A DNA stretch of 64,000 bases from Paenibacillus riograndensis SBR5 (GCF_000981585.1 NZ_LN831776.1:2185001-2249000), one strand, 5' to 3'. Numbered from the stretch's first letter, positions 26,043-34,449 are shown. The notes: generated by a model from the letters alone, not told the origin. Numbers and translations: made by a program.

Positions 26043-26882
26043 TCAGCCCTTGACAGAGCCTTGGGCAATGCCTTCAATAATATACTTCTGCATCAGCAGG
26101 AAAAAGAGGACCACCGGCGTAATCCCGAGCACCAGACCCGGAAGCGCCAGATCCCACTGCTTCGTATACTGCCCGAAGAAAGTGTAGGTGGCGATGGGAA
26201 TGGTGCGGAGCGCCGGGGACTGCAGAATAAGCGAAGGCATCAGGTAATCGTTCCAGATCCACAGGGTGTTCAGGATAATGACCGTAACGATGATCGGCTG
26301 CATCAGCGGCAGAACGACCCGGAAAAAGGTGCCGTAAGGGCTGCTTCCATCCACCCGCGAAGCCTCCTCGATATCGATCGGGACGGATTTCACAAATCCA
26401 TGGAGGAGAAAGACGGTCATGGGAGCACCAAAACCCAGGTAGGCCAGAATCAGGCCAGCCGTCGAATCCATCACACCGAGCCGGCTGACGATCTGTACCA
26501 GCGGGATCATAATCGCCTGAAAAGGAATGACCATCGCCGCTACGAGAGCCACATAAAGAATGCGGTTATATCTGCTGTTGTTGCGCACCATTTTATAGGC
26601 ACACATAGAGCAGAGAAAGGCCAGCAGCACATTGCTGGTCACCGTGACCACCAAAGAGTTCAGGAAGGCATGGGGGAAATCGGTAGCTTTCCAGGCTTCC
26701 GCGTAGTTGTTCCACTGGAACACCGTGGGCAGTGCGGAGGAATCCGACAGAATTTCGCTGTAGCTTTTGACCGAATTGGCCAGCAGGAAATAAAACGGAA
26801 CGAGAAAAACAAGAGCCAGCAGAATCATCAGCAGCTCAGTCAGCAGCAGGGGGACATTGAATTTCTTGGCGGTTGTCTCCAT
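26043..26882 (-). CDS. sugar ABC transporter permease, MalG type
   Basis: This 279-aa protein has six predicted transmembrane helices and the coupling loop DIEEASRVDGSSPYGTFFRV followed by LPLMQP. Its start codon overlaps the stop codon of the upstream permease by one base (TAATG), so the two are translationally coupled. It pairs with the MalF-type subunit to form the channel fed by the lipoprotein encoded 32 nt downstream. Confidence 0.94.
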   Translation of the reverse strand: METTAKKFNVPLLLTELLMILLALVFLVPFYFLLANSVKSYSEILSDSSALPTVFQWNNYAEAWKATDFPHAFLNSLVVTVTSNVLLAFLCSMCAYKMVRNNSRYNRILYVALVAAMVIPFQAIMIPLVQIVSRLGVMDSTAGLILAYLGFGAPMTVFLLHGFVKSVPIDIEEASRVDGSSPYGTFFRVVLPLMQPIIVTVIILNTLWIWNDYLMPSLILQSPALRTIPIATYTFFGQYTKQWDLALPGLVLGITPVVLFFLLMQKYIIEGIAQGSVKG

Positions 26883-27763
26883 TACAGCTCCACCTCTCTT
26901 TTCTTGGTTGCCCTAACCTGCAGCAGCGAGATGACGGCGACAATGACGAAGAAAATCATCGCTTTGGCCGAACCCATCCCAAACCTGCTGATCGTGTAGG
27001 CCTCGTTGTAAATATTAAGCGCGACCGACTCGGTGGCTTTGAAGGGGCCGCCTTTGGTCAGCGACAGGTTCAGGTCGAACAGCTTGAAGGACCAGGAGAT
27101 GGACAGGAACAGGCAAACGGTTACAGCCGGCATCACCAGCGGAATGGTAACATGGCGCAAGGCCTGCATCCGTCCGGCTCCGTCTACTTTGGAGGCTTCG
27201 ATCAGGCTCTGCGGAACGTTGTTGATGGCCGAGATGTAGATCACCATGAGATAACCCGCATTTTGCCAGACAAAAACGATTACTATAGCCCAAAACGATG
27301 TAGCTCCTGTACCGAGCCAAGGCAGATTAAAAAAGGACCAGCCGGTAGCCTGCCCCACCGAGGCGAACCCTCTGACGAAGATAAATTGCCAGATGAACCC
27401 GAGCAGCAAGCCGCCAATGACATGGGGGACAAAAAACACCGTTCGCAGCACATTGCGCGTAAACAGCTTGCGGGTCAGCACATAAGCGAGCATGAAGCCC
27501 AGCAGATTCGTCAGCACGAGGCCGAAAAAAGTGAATTTGGCCGTGAACCAGAATGAATTCAGGAAAGAAGGGTCCTTGGTGAAAATATGGATATAGTTCC
27601 GCAGCCCGGTCCACCCGACATGCCGCGAGATTCCGTTCCAGCTGGTAAACGAGTAATAAAGCCCCAAAAAGAATGGAATCAGTACAATCACAAAGAAAAA
27701 CAGCGAAGTTGGCCCGACAAAAATAAACTGCTGCATCAGGCGTGATCTTCTTTTAAGGTCCAT
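26882..27763 (-). CDS. sugar ABC transporter permease, MalF type
   Basis: This 293-aa protein has six predicted transmembrane helices; the coupling loop is LIEASKVDGAGRMQALRHVT. It is the first gene of the leftward operon. The upstream 27764-27960 interval contains no recognisable operator, and no two-component or AraC gene is attached, unlike many such transporters in Paenibacillus. Confidence 0.94.
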   Translation of the reverse strand: MDLKRRSRLMQQFIFVGPTSLFFFVIVLIPFFLGLYYSFTSWNGISRHVGWTGLRNYIHIFTKDPSFLNSFWFTAKFTFFGLVLTNLLGFMLAYVLTRKLFTRNVLRTVFFVPHVIGGLLLGFIWQFIFVRGFASVGQATGWSFFNLPWLGTGATSFWAIVIVFVWQNAGYLMVIYISAINNVPQSLIEASKVDGAGRMQALRHVTIPLVMPAVTVCLFLSISWSFKLFDLNLSLTKGGPFKATESVALNIYNEAYTISRFGMGSAKAMIFFVIVAVISLLQVRATKKREVEL

Positions 27764-27976
27764 CGCTCTTCACCCCTTGATGTATTGTAGAGATTCCATT
27801 AAATAACCGGACGCCGATTAACCGAAACAAAAAATCTAGAATTTTCCAAATTTTACTCGCTGGGATGCCTGACAACGGCATTAATTACGGAAAGGCTCAA
27901 AGGAGCTGAACAGGGTGGAAGATCCGGTGTTTGGCAGTGAGGGTTATTCTCATAGCATTACCTTACTGTGATGTCA

Positions 27977-28006
27977 TTGACGAGGGAGAAGTGTGCACAC
28001 TATAAT
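27977..28006 (+). promoter_or_regulatory. near-consensus sigma-A promoter of nuclease-like gene 1
   Basis: TTGACG (27977-27982), an 18-bp spacer and a perfect TATAAT (28001-28006). The predicted transcription start (about 28012-28014) falls immediately before the GGACG hairpin of the leader. The 27764-27976 stretch before it shows no gene. Confidence 0.75.
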
Positions 28007-28011
28007 CTAGA

Positions 28012-28066
28012 AAAAGGACGAAGAACGTCCCGTATCCCATGGCTTTTTGGGGTGCGGGATTTTTTT
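28012..28066 (+). promoter_or_regulatory. attenuator-like leader of nuclease-like gene 1
   Basis: The leader starts with the hairpin GGACG-AAGAA-CGTCC (28016-28030). A 10-bp terminator stem follows (28029-28038 with 28049-28058, two G-T pairs) and runs into a seven-T tract at 28060-28066, 22 nt before the start codon. The first hairpin's 3' arm shares two bases with the terminator's 5' arm. The same order and sequence (AAAAGGACGAAG.ACGTCCCGTA) precede the paralogue at 51409. Constitutive termination would leave a ~55-nt RNA; read-through or antitermination would express the gene. It matches no riboswitch class I know. Confidence 0.65.
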
Positions 28067-28088
28067 GTGCAGAGGAGGAAGTTGGGGA

Positions 28089-28769
28089 ATGGGTTTTGCT
28101 GAAGAACACCAAAAGTGGCTGGATTCTCATAAGAAACGTAGAACAGGAGAACGACTAGACCGGTTGGTGCGAGGGCACGGGCATGGTGAGAAAATGTTTG
28201 TGGAGCGGGTGTGGTGGCCGATTTTTGGTCATATGGATGATCTTCATCCGGAATACGAGGTCTCGGATTGGCGGGGCCGGCCTTATTTCGTTGATCTGGT
28301 CTGGAAACCGGGACAGGTTAAGTTTGCCATTGAGATCAAGGGGTACGGGCCTCATGTGCAGCAGACGGATCGGACCAGGTACCGGCAGGAATTAAACAGA
28401 GAAACTTATCTGCAAATCGCCGGGTATCGTGTGGTGGCGGTTCCCTATGATGATCTAGAGGCCGCACCGGAGTTGACCATTTCTCTATTCAAATCCTTGC
28501 TCGCGCCATGTATGTTGAAGAACGCGGAGGGAGAGGGCCGTCCGTATACAAGGCTGGAGAGCGACATCCTGCGGTTAGCGGCACGTTGGAACGGATCCAT
28601 CCGGCCTGTTGATCTCGTAAACGAGCTTGGAGTGAATCCGCGCACAGTTAAAAAACTGATGAATTCTTTATGTGTGAAAGGGAGATTCAGACCCATTCTG
28701 GCCCCTGGCAGCAATAGAGTGTGTCGGTATGAATATATTCATTCTTTTATGGAAGACGAGTTATGGTAG
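28089..28769 (+). CDS. PD-(D/E)XK nuclease-like protein with C-terminal winged helix, copy 1
   Basis: The protein is 226 aa from ATG 28089 (GAGGAGG upstream). A basic N terminus (HKKRRTGERLDRLVRGHGHG) precedes a core that reads DWRGRPYFVDLVW then KFAIEIKGYG. Asp69, Glu82 and Lys84 have the spacing of the PD-(D/E)XK nuclease motif, similar to DUF559/Vsr-like endonucleases. Residues about 155-225 look like a winged helix (RPVDLVNELGVNPRTVKKLM). The paralogue at 51409 is nearly identical over 40-125. A short DNA-cutting or DNA-binding factor is inferred; the biological role is unknown. The 51-bp palindrome array begins 39 nt after its stop codon. Confidence 0.75.
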   Translation: MGFAEEHQKWLDSHKKRRTGERLDRLVRGHGHGEKMFVERVWWPIFGHMDDLHPEYEVSDWRGRPYFVDLVWKPGQVKFAIEIKGYGPHVQQTDRTRYRQELNRETYLQIAGYRVVAVPYDDLEAAPELTISLFKSLLAPCMLKNAEGEGRPYTRLESDILRLAARWNGSIRPVDLVNELGVNPRTVKKLMNSLCVKGRFRPILAPGSNRVCRYEYIHSFMEDELW

Positions 28770-28807
28770 GGTTACTACGAGCAGGTGTAAGCAAACCACT
28801 GGGCAGA

Positions 28808-29258
28808 ATGAGAGGTGAAAATACCTCTGATTTGCCCGCAACCGGCCAGCGGGGCGAAATGAGAGGTAAAAATACCTCTGATCCGCCCGCAACCGGCCAA
28901 CGGAGCAGAATGAGAGGTAAAAATACCTCTGATTTGCCCAGAATCGGCCTAGGGGGCAGAATGAGAGGTAAAAATACCTCTGATTTGCCCAGAATCGGCC
29001 AGCTGAGCAGAATGAGAGGTAAAAATACCTCTGATTTGCCCAGAATCGGCCAACGGAGCAAAATGAGAGGTAAAAATACCTCTGATCCGCCCGCAACCGG
29101 CCAGCGGGGCAGAATGAGAGGTAAAAATACCTCTGATTTGCCCAGAATCGGCCAACGGAGCAAAATGAGAGGTATAAATACCTCTGATCCGTCCGCAACC
29201 GGCCTACGGAGCAGAATGAGAGGTAAAAATACCTCTGATTTGCCCGCAACCGGCCTCC
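28808..29258. repeat. tandem array of nine 51-bp palindrome units (family C)
   Basis: Units start at 28808, 28859, 28910, 28961, 29012, 29063, 29114, 29165 and 29216, exactly 51 bp apart. Each carries ATGAGAGGTAAAAATACCTC, whose AGAGGTA/TACCTCT arms form a 7-bp stem with a 4-nt loop. Linkers (CGGCCAGCGGGGC, CGGCCAACGGAGC and similar) vary. Changes within the core lie in the loop (unit 8) or at the innermost pair (unit 1, G for A). Because 51 is a multiple of three, long frames stay open on both strands, but they lack ribosome-binding sites and are not called as genes. The array fills most of the 28770-29329 gap. Confidence 0.95.
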
Positions 29259-29329
29259 CTCCCAGGCTTGACAGCCTTTTCATCGTGCAGGTATGGTAGA
29301 CTGGTCAGAATACAAGGAGGTTATGATAC

Positions 29330-29785
29330 ATGTCAGGATGGCTGGGCAATCATGTGATTACGCAGATTGGAATTCTGGTGAACGACATTGAGAAGGTTAG
29401 CGGGGCATATGCAGACTTTTTTGGACTGGAAAAGCCGGATATTGTTGTGACGGATACGGCAGATCTTGCTCAGACCCGGTATAACGGCGGGGCGACGGAG
29501 GCGCGGGCCAAGCTCGCTTTTTTCGATATGGGTTCCCTGCAGCTGGAGCTGATTGAACCGGATCATCACCCGAGCACGTGGCGCGATTACCTGAATGAGC
29601 ATGGGGAAGGTCCGCATCATATTGCTTTTGTCGTTGAAGGAATGAAGGAAAAGATCATGCTGCTCGAAGGCAAGGGCTTCCCGCTCCAGCAGAAGGGGGA
29701 GTATACCGGAGGGCGTTATGCTTATATGGATACGTTCAAGGAATTGAAGGTGCTGGTGGAACTTCTGGAGAACGATAACAACTAG
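29330..29785 (+). CDS. VOC family protein (glyoxalase / methylmalonyl-CoA epimerase-like)
   Basis: This 151-aa protein has two beta-alpha-beta-beta-beta modules. The first begins with the metal ligand His of HVITQIGILVNDIEKVSGAY. The second carries GPHHIAFVVEG, and the C-terminal Glu of LVELLEN is likely the fourth ligand. The spacing resembles methylmalonyl-CoA epimerases and lactoylglutathione lyases, but no pathway partner is near. The ATG follows AAGGAGGTT with ordinary spacing. It precedes an SDR gene by 26 nt, probably as an operon. Confidence 0.87.
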   Translation: MSGWLGNHVITQIGILVNDIEKVSGAYADFFGLEKPDIVVTDTADLAQTRYNGGATEARAKLAFFDMGSLQLELIEPDHHPSTWRDYLNEHGEGPHHIAFVVEGMKEKIMLLEGKGFPLQQKGEYTGGRYAYMDTFKELKVLVELLENDNN

Positions 29786-29811
29786 CGGATGTAAAGACAG
29801 GAGGATGCACT

Positions 29812-30510
29812 ATGAATATTCTAATTACCGGTGCCGGGCGGGGGCTGGGTGCTGAGCTGGCAGCCGAAGCGCTGGACCGCGGGCATGGAGTCATCGCCGG
29901 GATCCGCCATCCCGGGCAGGAACCGGAGGCATTGGCTCAGCTTGCTGCAATCCATGGAGCGAAGCTGACCATTGCCGCACTGGATGTGACGGACGAAGCG
30001 GGAATTGCCTCGCTGGCCGCGGCGTTGAAAGGGCAAGGACGGACGCTCGGCGCGATTATTAATAATGCGGCGGTCCTGACAGCCAGAGACACACCGATTG
30101 AAGCGCTGGATCTGCAGGATATGCTGACCACGATGGATATTAATTTGTACGGGCCGATGCGGGTGGTGAAGCATTTTCTGCCGCTCCTCACGGAACCGGA
30201 AGGCTCGATTATCAACATCTCCTCCGAAGCGGGAAGCATCTCCAATGCGTATCCTGGTGACTATCCCTATGCCCTTTCCAAAACGGCGCTGAATATGTTC
30301 TCACAGCAGCTGCATGTATATTTGCAGGAACGCGGCATACAGGTGTTCAGTGTGCATCCCGGCTGGATGCATACGGACATGGGCGGGGCAGAGGCACCGA
30401 CAGACCCGCGCCGCAGCGCCGGGGGGATTATCAGCCTGATGGAGCAGCGCATTGCTCCGCAAGGCCGGTTCAGGTTCGTGGATTATACAGGCAAAGACAT
30501 GGATATCTAG
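29812..30510 (+). CDS. SDR family oxidoreductase
   Basis: This 232-aa classical short-chain dehydrogenase has the cofactor motif TGAGRGLG at 6-13, the NNA segment (IINNAAV), the Ser of NISSEAGSISNAYPG and the catalytic YALSK. The start follows AGGAGG. The C-terminal HPGWMHTDMGG segment is typical of carbonyl reductase/sniffer-like SDRs. The gene follows the VOC gene at 26 nt. The substrate is unknown. Confidence 0.9.
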   Translation: MNILITGAGRGLGAELAAEALDRGHGVIAGIRHPGQEPEALAQLAAIHGAKLTIAALDVTDEAGIASLAAALKGQGRTLGAIINNAAVLTARDTPIEALDLQDMLTTMDINLYGPMRVVKHFLPLLTEPEGSIINISSEAGSISNAYPGDYPYALSKTALNMFSQQLHVYLQERGIQVFSVHPGWMHTDMGGAEAPTDPRRSAGGIISLMEQRIAPQGRFRFVDYTGKDMDI

Positions 30511-30719
30511 AAGGGGGGGGAGGGCGCCTCCTGATGGTGGGCGATGCTAAGCAGCCGGTACACGATCAGCTGGAAAACAGCCCGGGCCTTCATCCGGTAG
30601 AACGGCTGCTTGCCCATCCACACATGGGAGAATTCCCGGATATCGTCCATAATTTCTTTGGTCCTCCAATTCCTTGTAACCGTCTGAAAAATCAATTTGA
30701 CTTCTGCGTACATCATCAT
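30507..30719 (-). CDS. small protein or gene relic, unrecognised
   Basis: A 70-aa frame from ATG 30719 ends just inside the tail of the SDR gene, overlapping it by 4 nt head-on. Codon choice (CGG, CTG, ATC, AAG, CAG) looks like that of real genes here, and the sequence (FQTVTRNWRTKEIMDDIREF) is a plausible helical protein. The frame continues upstream to 30920, and no clear ribosome-binding site is visible, so it may be a broken or non-translated remnant. No function is proposed. Confidence 0.35.
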   Translation of the reverse strand: MMMYAEVKLIFQTVTRNWRTKEIMDDIREFSHVWMGKQPFYRMKARAVFQLIVYRLLSIAHHQEAPSPPF

Positions 30720-30831
30720 AGCATCATGGATTGCATTGTTAAATGCCTGGCCAATAATGAAAACTAACAGGTGTGGGAAGCCTAAGGAAGGTGAGCATTT
30801 AAAATCCCAAACAGGTGAGGAATGAATTGAT

Positions 30832-32250
30832 TTGGATAAAGCTTCCGGGAAGGCAAAAGATGACAAAAAACTGAAATGGTGGCAGCTAAGTCTGCTGGGC
30901 GTTGCGGGTACCATTGGCACCGGTTACTTTCTGGGGTCCAGTCTGGCGATTTCCATTGGAGGACCGGCGGTTTTGCTGGTGTATATTCTTGCCGCCGCAG
31001 GTACTTATGTTGTATTTGACGCCTTATCCAGAATGACGGCGGATCACCCGGAGCAGGGGTCTTTCCGTTCCTATGCCAAAAAAGCCTTTGGGAGCTGGGC
31101 GGGCTTTGCCAGCGGCTGGGTGTACTGGTTCTCGGAGCTGCTGATCATGGGCAGCCAGCTGACCGCCCTGGCTATTTTTTCCCGGTTCTGGTTTCCGGCA
31201 GTGCCTATGTGGATCTTCGCCGCAGGCTTTGGCCTGCTGGGGCTGTTGATTGTCTTCTTCGGCAATAAAGGGTTTGACCGTGTCGAAAATGTGCTGGCAG
31301 TCATCAAGGTGGCGGCCATTCTTATGTTTATGGTTTTGGCAGCGGCTTTGCTGGCGGGATGGATCGGGGGCGGCAAATATACACCGAAGCTTCCGCTTAC
31401 GGCTAAGGCATTGTTTCCAGCTGGCGGGATAGGCCTGTGGTCGGCATTTCTGTTTGCTTTTTACGCCTATGGCGGCATTGAAGTACTAGGAATTATGTCT
31501 TACCGGCTGAACAAACCGGAGGAGGCGCCGAAGGCAGGAAAGGTGATGCTGCTGACGCTGACAGCCGTCTATGTCATCTCGATCGGCTTGGCGGTGACCA
31601 TGGTGCCTTTAAGCGCTTTTAATCCTAAAGAAAGCCCATTTGTGCTTGCCTTAAGCAGCGATCATCTGGCCTTTGTGCCGCATTTGTTCAACGGTGTACT
31701 GATCATCGCCGGATTTTCAACGATGACCGCTTCGCTCTACGCTGTGACATCAATGATGCTTACCTTGGCACAGGAGGGCGATGCGCCCCGGCTGTTCTCC
31801 AAGAAGCTGAAGGGAAAATATCCGCTGTACGCCCTGTGTCTGATTTCCGGGGGGTTAATTGCCGCAATCGTGATGTCTCTGCTGCTCCCGGGGAAAGTCT
31901 ATGAATACATCACTACGGCAGCCGGGTTGATGCTTTTGTATAACTGGTCTTTTATTTTGCTGTCTTCAGGGAAGCTGCTGGAGCCTGTGAAATGGAGCGG
32001 ATTGAAACGCTGGACCGGGCTGGTGCTCATCGTTCTGGCGGTTGCCGGGACTCTTTTTCACAAGCTCAGCCGCCCTGGACTCTACATCAGCTTGCTGCTC
32101 GTAGCGCTGATTGTAGGGACTGACCTCATTGTTCATAAGGTACGCAGTAAAGCAGGCTCTAATGGAAAAACAGCATCCGCATGGCTTGTACCCCAAAATA
32201 AAAGCCAAAGGCGACCAGGGAGAGGCCGGACAGCACGGAGATCGCCTTAA
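30832..32250 (+). CDS. APC superfamily amino acid permease
   Basis: The protein is 472 aa from TTG 30832, with AGGTGAGGA 10 nt upstream; the nearby ATG at 30821 runs into a stop. It has about 12 transmembrane segments and the family-typical GVAGTIGTGYFLGSSLAISIG start, EQGSFRSYAKKAFG and a YAYGGIEVLGI segment. Relatives include YtnA/AapA-type amino acid transporters. The last 30 codons, from about 32160, are antisense to the end of the LysE gene and read as a basic low-complexity tail (KSQRRPGRGRTARRSP). The original stop codon may have been lost. Confidence 0.88.
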   Translation: MDKASGKAKDDKKLKWWQLSLLGVAGTIGTGYFLGSSLAISIGGPAVLLVYILAAAGTYVVFDALSRMTADHPEQGSFRSYAKKAFGSWAGFASGWVYWFSELLIMGSQLTALAIFSRFWFPAVPMWIFAAGFGLLGLLIVFFGNKGFDRVENVLAVIKVAAILMFMVLAAALLAGWIGGGKYTPKLPLTAKALFPAGGIGLWSAFLFAFYAYGGIEVLGIMSYRLNKPEEAPKAGKVMLLTLTAVYVISIGLAVTMVPLSAFNPKESPFVLALSSDHLAFVPHLFNGVLIIAGFSTMTASLYAVTSMMLTLAQEGDAPRLFSKKLKGKYPLYALCLISGGLIAAIVMSLLLPGKVYEYITTAAGLMLLYNWSFILLSSGKLLEPVKWSGLKRWTGLVLIVLAVAGTLFHKLSRPGLYISLLLVALIVGTDLIVHKVRSKAGSNGKTASAWLVPQNKSQRRPGRGRTARRSP

Positions 32251-32791
32251 GCACCCGGGCCGTCAGCAATTTGCGGAACACGCTGGAGGCTGCCGCCATG
32301 CTTACATCCCAGAGAAGAATTCCCAGGATAATAGCCCCGCTGTAAATCAGCAGCTGCTGAAGAGGATATTCGCTGGCCGCTTTGGCGAGGATAGAGCCGT
32401 AAATCCCCAGCCAGAACAGGATGGAGAGCGGATTAAATAGAGACATCAGGAAGCCTGCCAGATAGGATTTGGCGAGGGAGGCTTCACTGTCTCGCATTTC
32501 CGAAGCAGTAATCATCCCTGCACTTTTGATGCTCTCCACACCTGTATAGACCAGCACAAAAAAACCAAACAGCCATAGAAAAGCCCGGACAAACGGCGCA
32601 TCCAGCAGATGGATGACTCCAAAATATACCAGGAGCATATAAATGATATCTGCACTGATAGCCCCCAGCCCCACTAACCAGGCGTGCAGGAAGCCCCCGC
32701 GGATACCCTTGTCCAATTGTGCGGCGTTAATCGGACCAATCGGAGCCGAAAGGGAGAGCCCCAAAAAGATATACCCTATGAATACATTAAT
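32159..32791 (-). CDS. LysE family amino acid exporter, probable ATT start
   Basis: The family-typical N terminus (INVFIGYIFLGLSLSAPIGP) requires an initiation codon at 32791, where the codon is ATT, with GGAGG exactly 9 nt upstream (32801-32805). A later TTG at 32764 would remove half of the first membrane segment and has no site. With ATT the protein is 210 aa with about six transmembrane segments, as usual for LysE/RhtB. It probably exports an amino acid or related metabolite. The 3' end overlaps the convergent APC permease gene by 92 bp. Confidence 0.82.
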   Translation of the reverse strand: MNVFIGYIFLGLSLSAPIGPINAAQLDKGIRGGFLHAWLVGLGAISADIIYMLLVYFGVIHLLDAPFVRAFLWLFGFFVLVYTGVESIKSAGMITASEMRDSEASLAKSYLAGFLMSLFNPLSILFWLGIYGSILAKAASEYPLQQLLIYSGAIILGILLWDVSMAAASSVFRKLLTARVLKAISVLSGLSLVAFGFYFGVQAMRMLFFH

Positions 32792-32960
32792 AGTCCCCGC
32801 CCTCCTTTTACTATTCTGTAGCTAGCTTATTCTTCCAGGCAGGGTTCTAGGACAACAAAAATAAGCCTCAGGGACATTTTTCCTTCTGGCTATGTGTGCA
32901 TAAATCGCCCAGAAGAAACCACAATATCAACATGTGAATAACGACAAAGGTGGTCCTATC

Positions 32961-34235
32961 ATGAAGGGAAAGAAAGGGGCTCTGGCGGCACTGGCTTCCA
33001 TCCCGCTGATCATGACACTGGGCAACTCCATGCTGCTGCCCATCCTGCCGCAAATCTCCAATGAGCTAGGGATCAGCGCTTTTCAGGTCAGTATGATTAT
33101 CACCGTCTACGGACTAATTGCAATACTGATGATTCCGATTGCCGGGTACTTATCCGACCGTTTCGGACGGAAAAAGGTTATTCTGCCCAGCCTGATTATT
33201 GCCGCTTTAGGCGGAGCCGGCTGTGTTGCCGCAGCGTGGTTTATGAATGGAGTGAGTGCCTACTGGGTCATACTGGCCGGGCGCTTCATCCAGGGGATCG
33301 GGGCTGCAGGAGCCTTCCCGATTGTTATTCCTTTTATTGGCGATTTGTTCAAGGATGAGAAGGAAGTCAGCAAAGGCCTGGGTGTTGTGGAGACCTCCAA
33401 TACCTTTGGCAAGGTGCTTAGCCCCATTCTCGGCGCTTATTTGGGAACAGTGGTGTGGTATGCCCCGTTTATGGCAATCCCGATTCTTTGCCTGATCTCG
33501 TTTGGGCTGGTTGTGTTCCTGGTCAAGAAACCGGAGGCCGGGGAGCAGCCGGAGAAGAAAGCGCTGCGCCGGTTTTTAGGGGAAATCAAGGATATTTTGC
33601 ATGAAAGGGGCCGCTGGCTCTATGCCATTTTTGCGATAGGCGGAATCTGTATGTTTGTTACGTTCGGGGTCTTGTTTTATTTATCCGAAACCCTGGAAGC
33701 GAAATACAATCTGCACGGCTCCTCCAAGGGTTTTGTGCTGGCGGTTCCGCTGGCTTTGCTGTGTCTGGCCTCTTATGGCAGCGGCAAAATCATTGGGCAA
33801 AACAAAGCGCTTATGAAATGGCTTGGTTTTGGAGGCATGGTGCTGCTGACGGCAGCCATGATCATTACCGGCTTTAATAAAAATATTTATTTCATGGTCG
33901 GGTTTCTGAGTCTAAGCGGAATCGGGATTGGGGTGGCTTTGCCCTGCATGGACGCCTTGATTACGGAAAGCATTGAGAAGGAAAACCGGGGGACGATTAC
34001 CTCTTTATACAGCAGCATGCGGTTTATTGGTGTAGCATTGGGTCCGCCTGTTGTTTCGCTTTTGATGACCCGGGGGCACTGGGTGCTGTTCGGGACGATG
34101 GCGGCTACCGGCGCAGTCGGCGGATTGCTGACGCTGTTCGCGGTGAAGCCGAGCGAAGGCGGGAATAAGGAGGATAAGCCCTTGAAGTCCGGGAGGGTCA
34201 GAAGCAACCCGCTGCTGCGGCAGCGTGCACGCTAA
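32961..34235 (+). CDS. MFS transporter, DHA1-type efflux
   Basis: The protein is 424 aa from ATG 32961, with AAAGGTGG upstream. Twelve transmembrane segments are predicted. The cytoplasmic loop motif GYLSDRFGRKKV between segments 2 and 3 and the antiporter motif (GRFIQGIGAAGAFPIVIPF) are present. It resembles Bmr/YvmA-type proton-coupled exporters. The gene stands alone and the substrate is unknown. Confidence 0.9.
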   Translation: MKGKKGALAALASIPLIMTLGNSMLLPILPQISNELGISAFQVSMIITVYGLIAILMIPIAGYLSDRFGRKKVILPSLIIAALGGAGCVAAAWFMNGVSAYWVILAGRFIQGIGAAGAFPIVIPFIGDLFKDEKEVSKGLGVVETSNTFGKVLSPILGAYLGTVVWYAPFMAIPILCLISFGLVVFLVKKPEAGEQPEKKALRRFLGEIKDILHERGRWLYAIFAIGGICMFVTFGVLFYLSETLEAKYNLHGSSKGFVLAVPLALLCLASYGSGKIIGQNKALMKWLGFGGMVLLTAAMIITGFNKNIYFMVGFLSLSGIGIGVALPCMDALITESIEKENRGTITSLYSSMRFIGVALGPPVVSLLMTRGHWVLFGTMAATGAVGGLLTLFAVKPSEGGNKEDKPLKSGRVRSNPLLRQRAR

Positions 34236-34449
34236 GCGATCAGGATGGAGAGGAGAGGCGAAGTTTTGGGTATATTCAAAAGTACAATCCCCAGCAGATC
34301 AGTGATAGCAGACAAGGTCTTGTCCCTTCCCAATGTTCAATAGCTTCAGACCGGGCAGCTAGACACCGGGCTATTGGTGTTGTCTACCATCCTGAAAGGG
34401 AGAGGGGCAATTATGTCCCCTCAATCCTTCCTAGACGTTTATGACGCTT

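Noticed and set aside
26061-26999. A 312-aa open frame on the plus strand
   Set aside because: It is antisense to the MalG-type permease and rich in His/Gln, as expected from reverse-reading a membrane protein gene.
28808-29258. CRISPR array
   Set aside because: The linkers are similar to each other rather than unique spacers, the repeat core is only about 25 bp, and no cas gene is nearby.
28747-29299. Three long open frames through the first palindrome array, encoding 17-residue repeats
   Set aside because: A 51-bp unit is a multiple of three, so frames stay open in several phases on both strands. None has a ribosome-binding site, and the conserved feature is the DNA palindrome, not one protein frame.
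34340-34390. CAATAGC/GCTATTG stem-loop after the MFS gene as terminator
   Set aside because: The loop is long and no T-tract follows.
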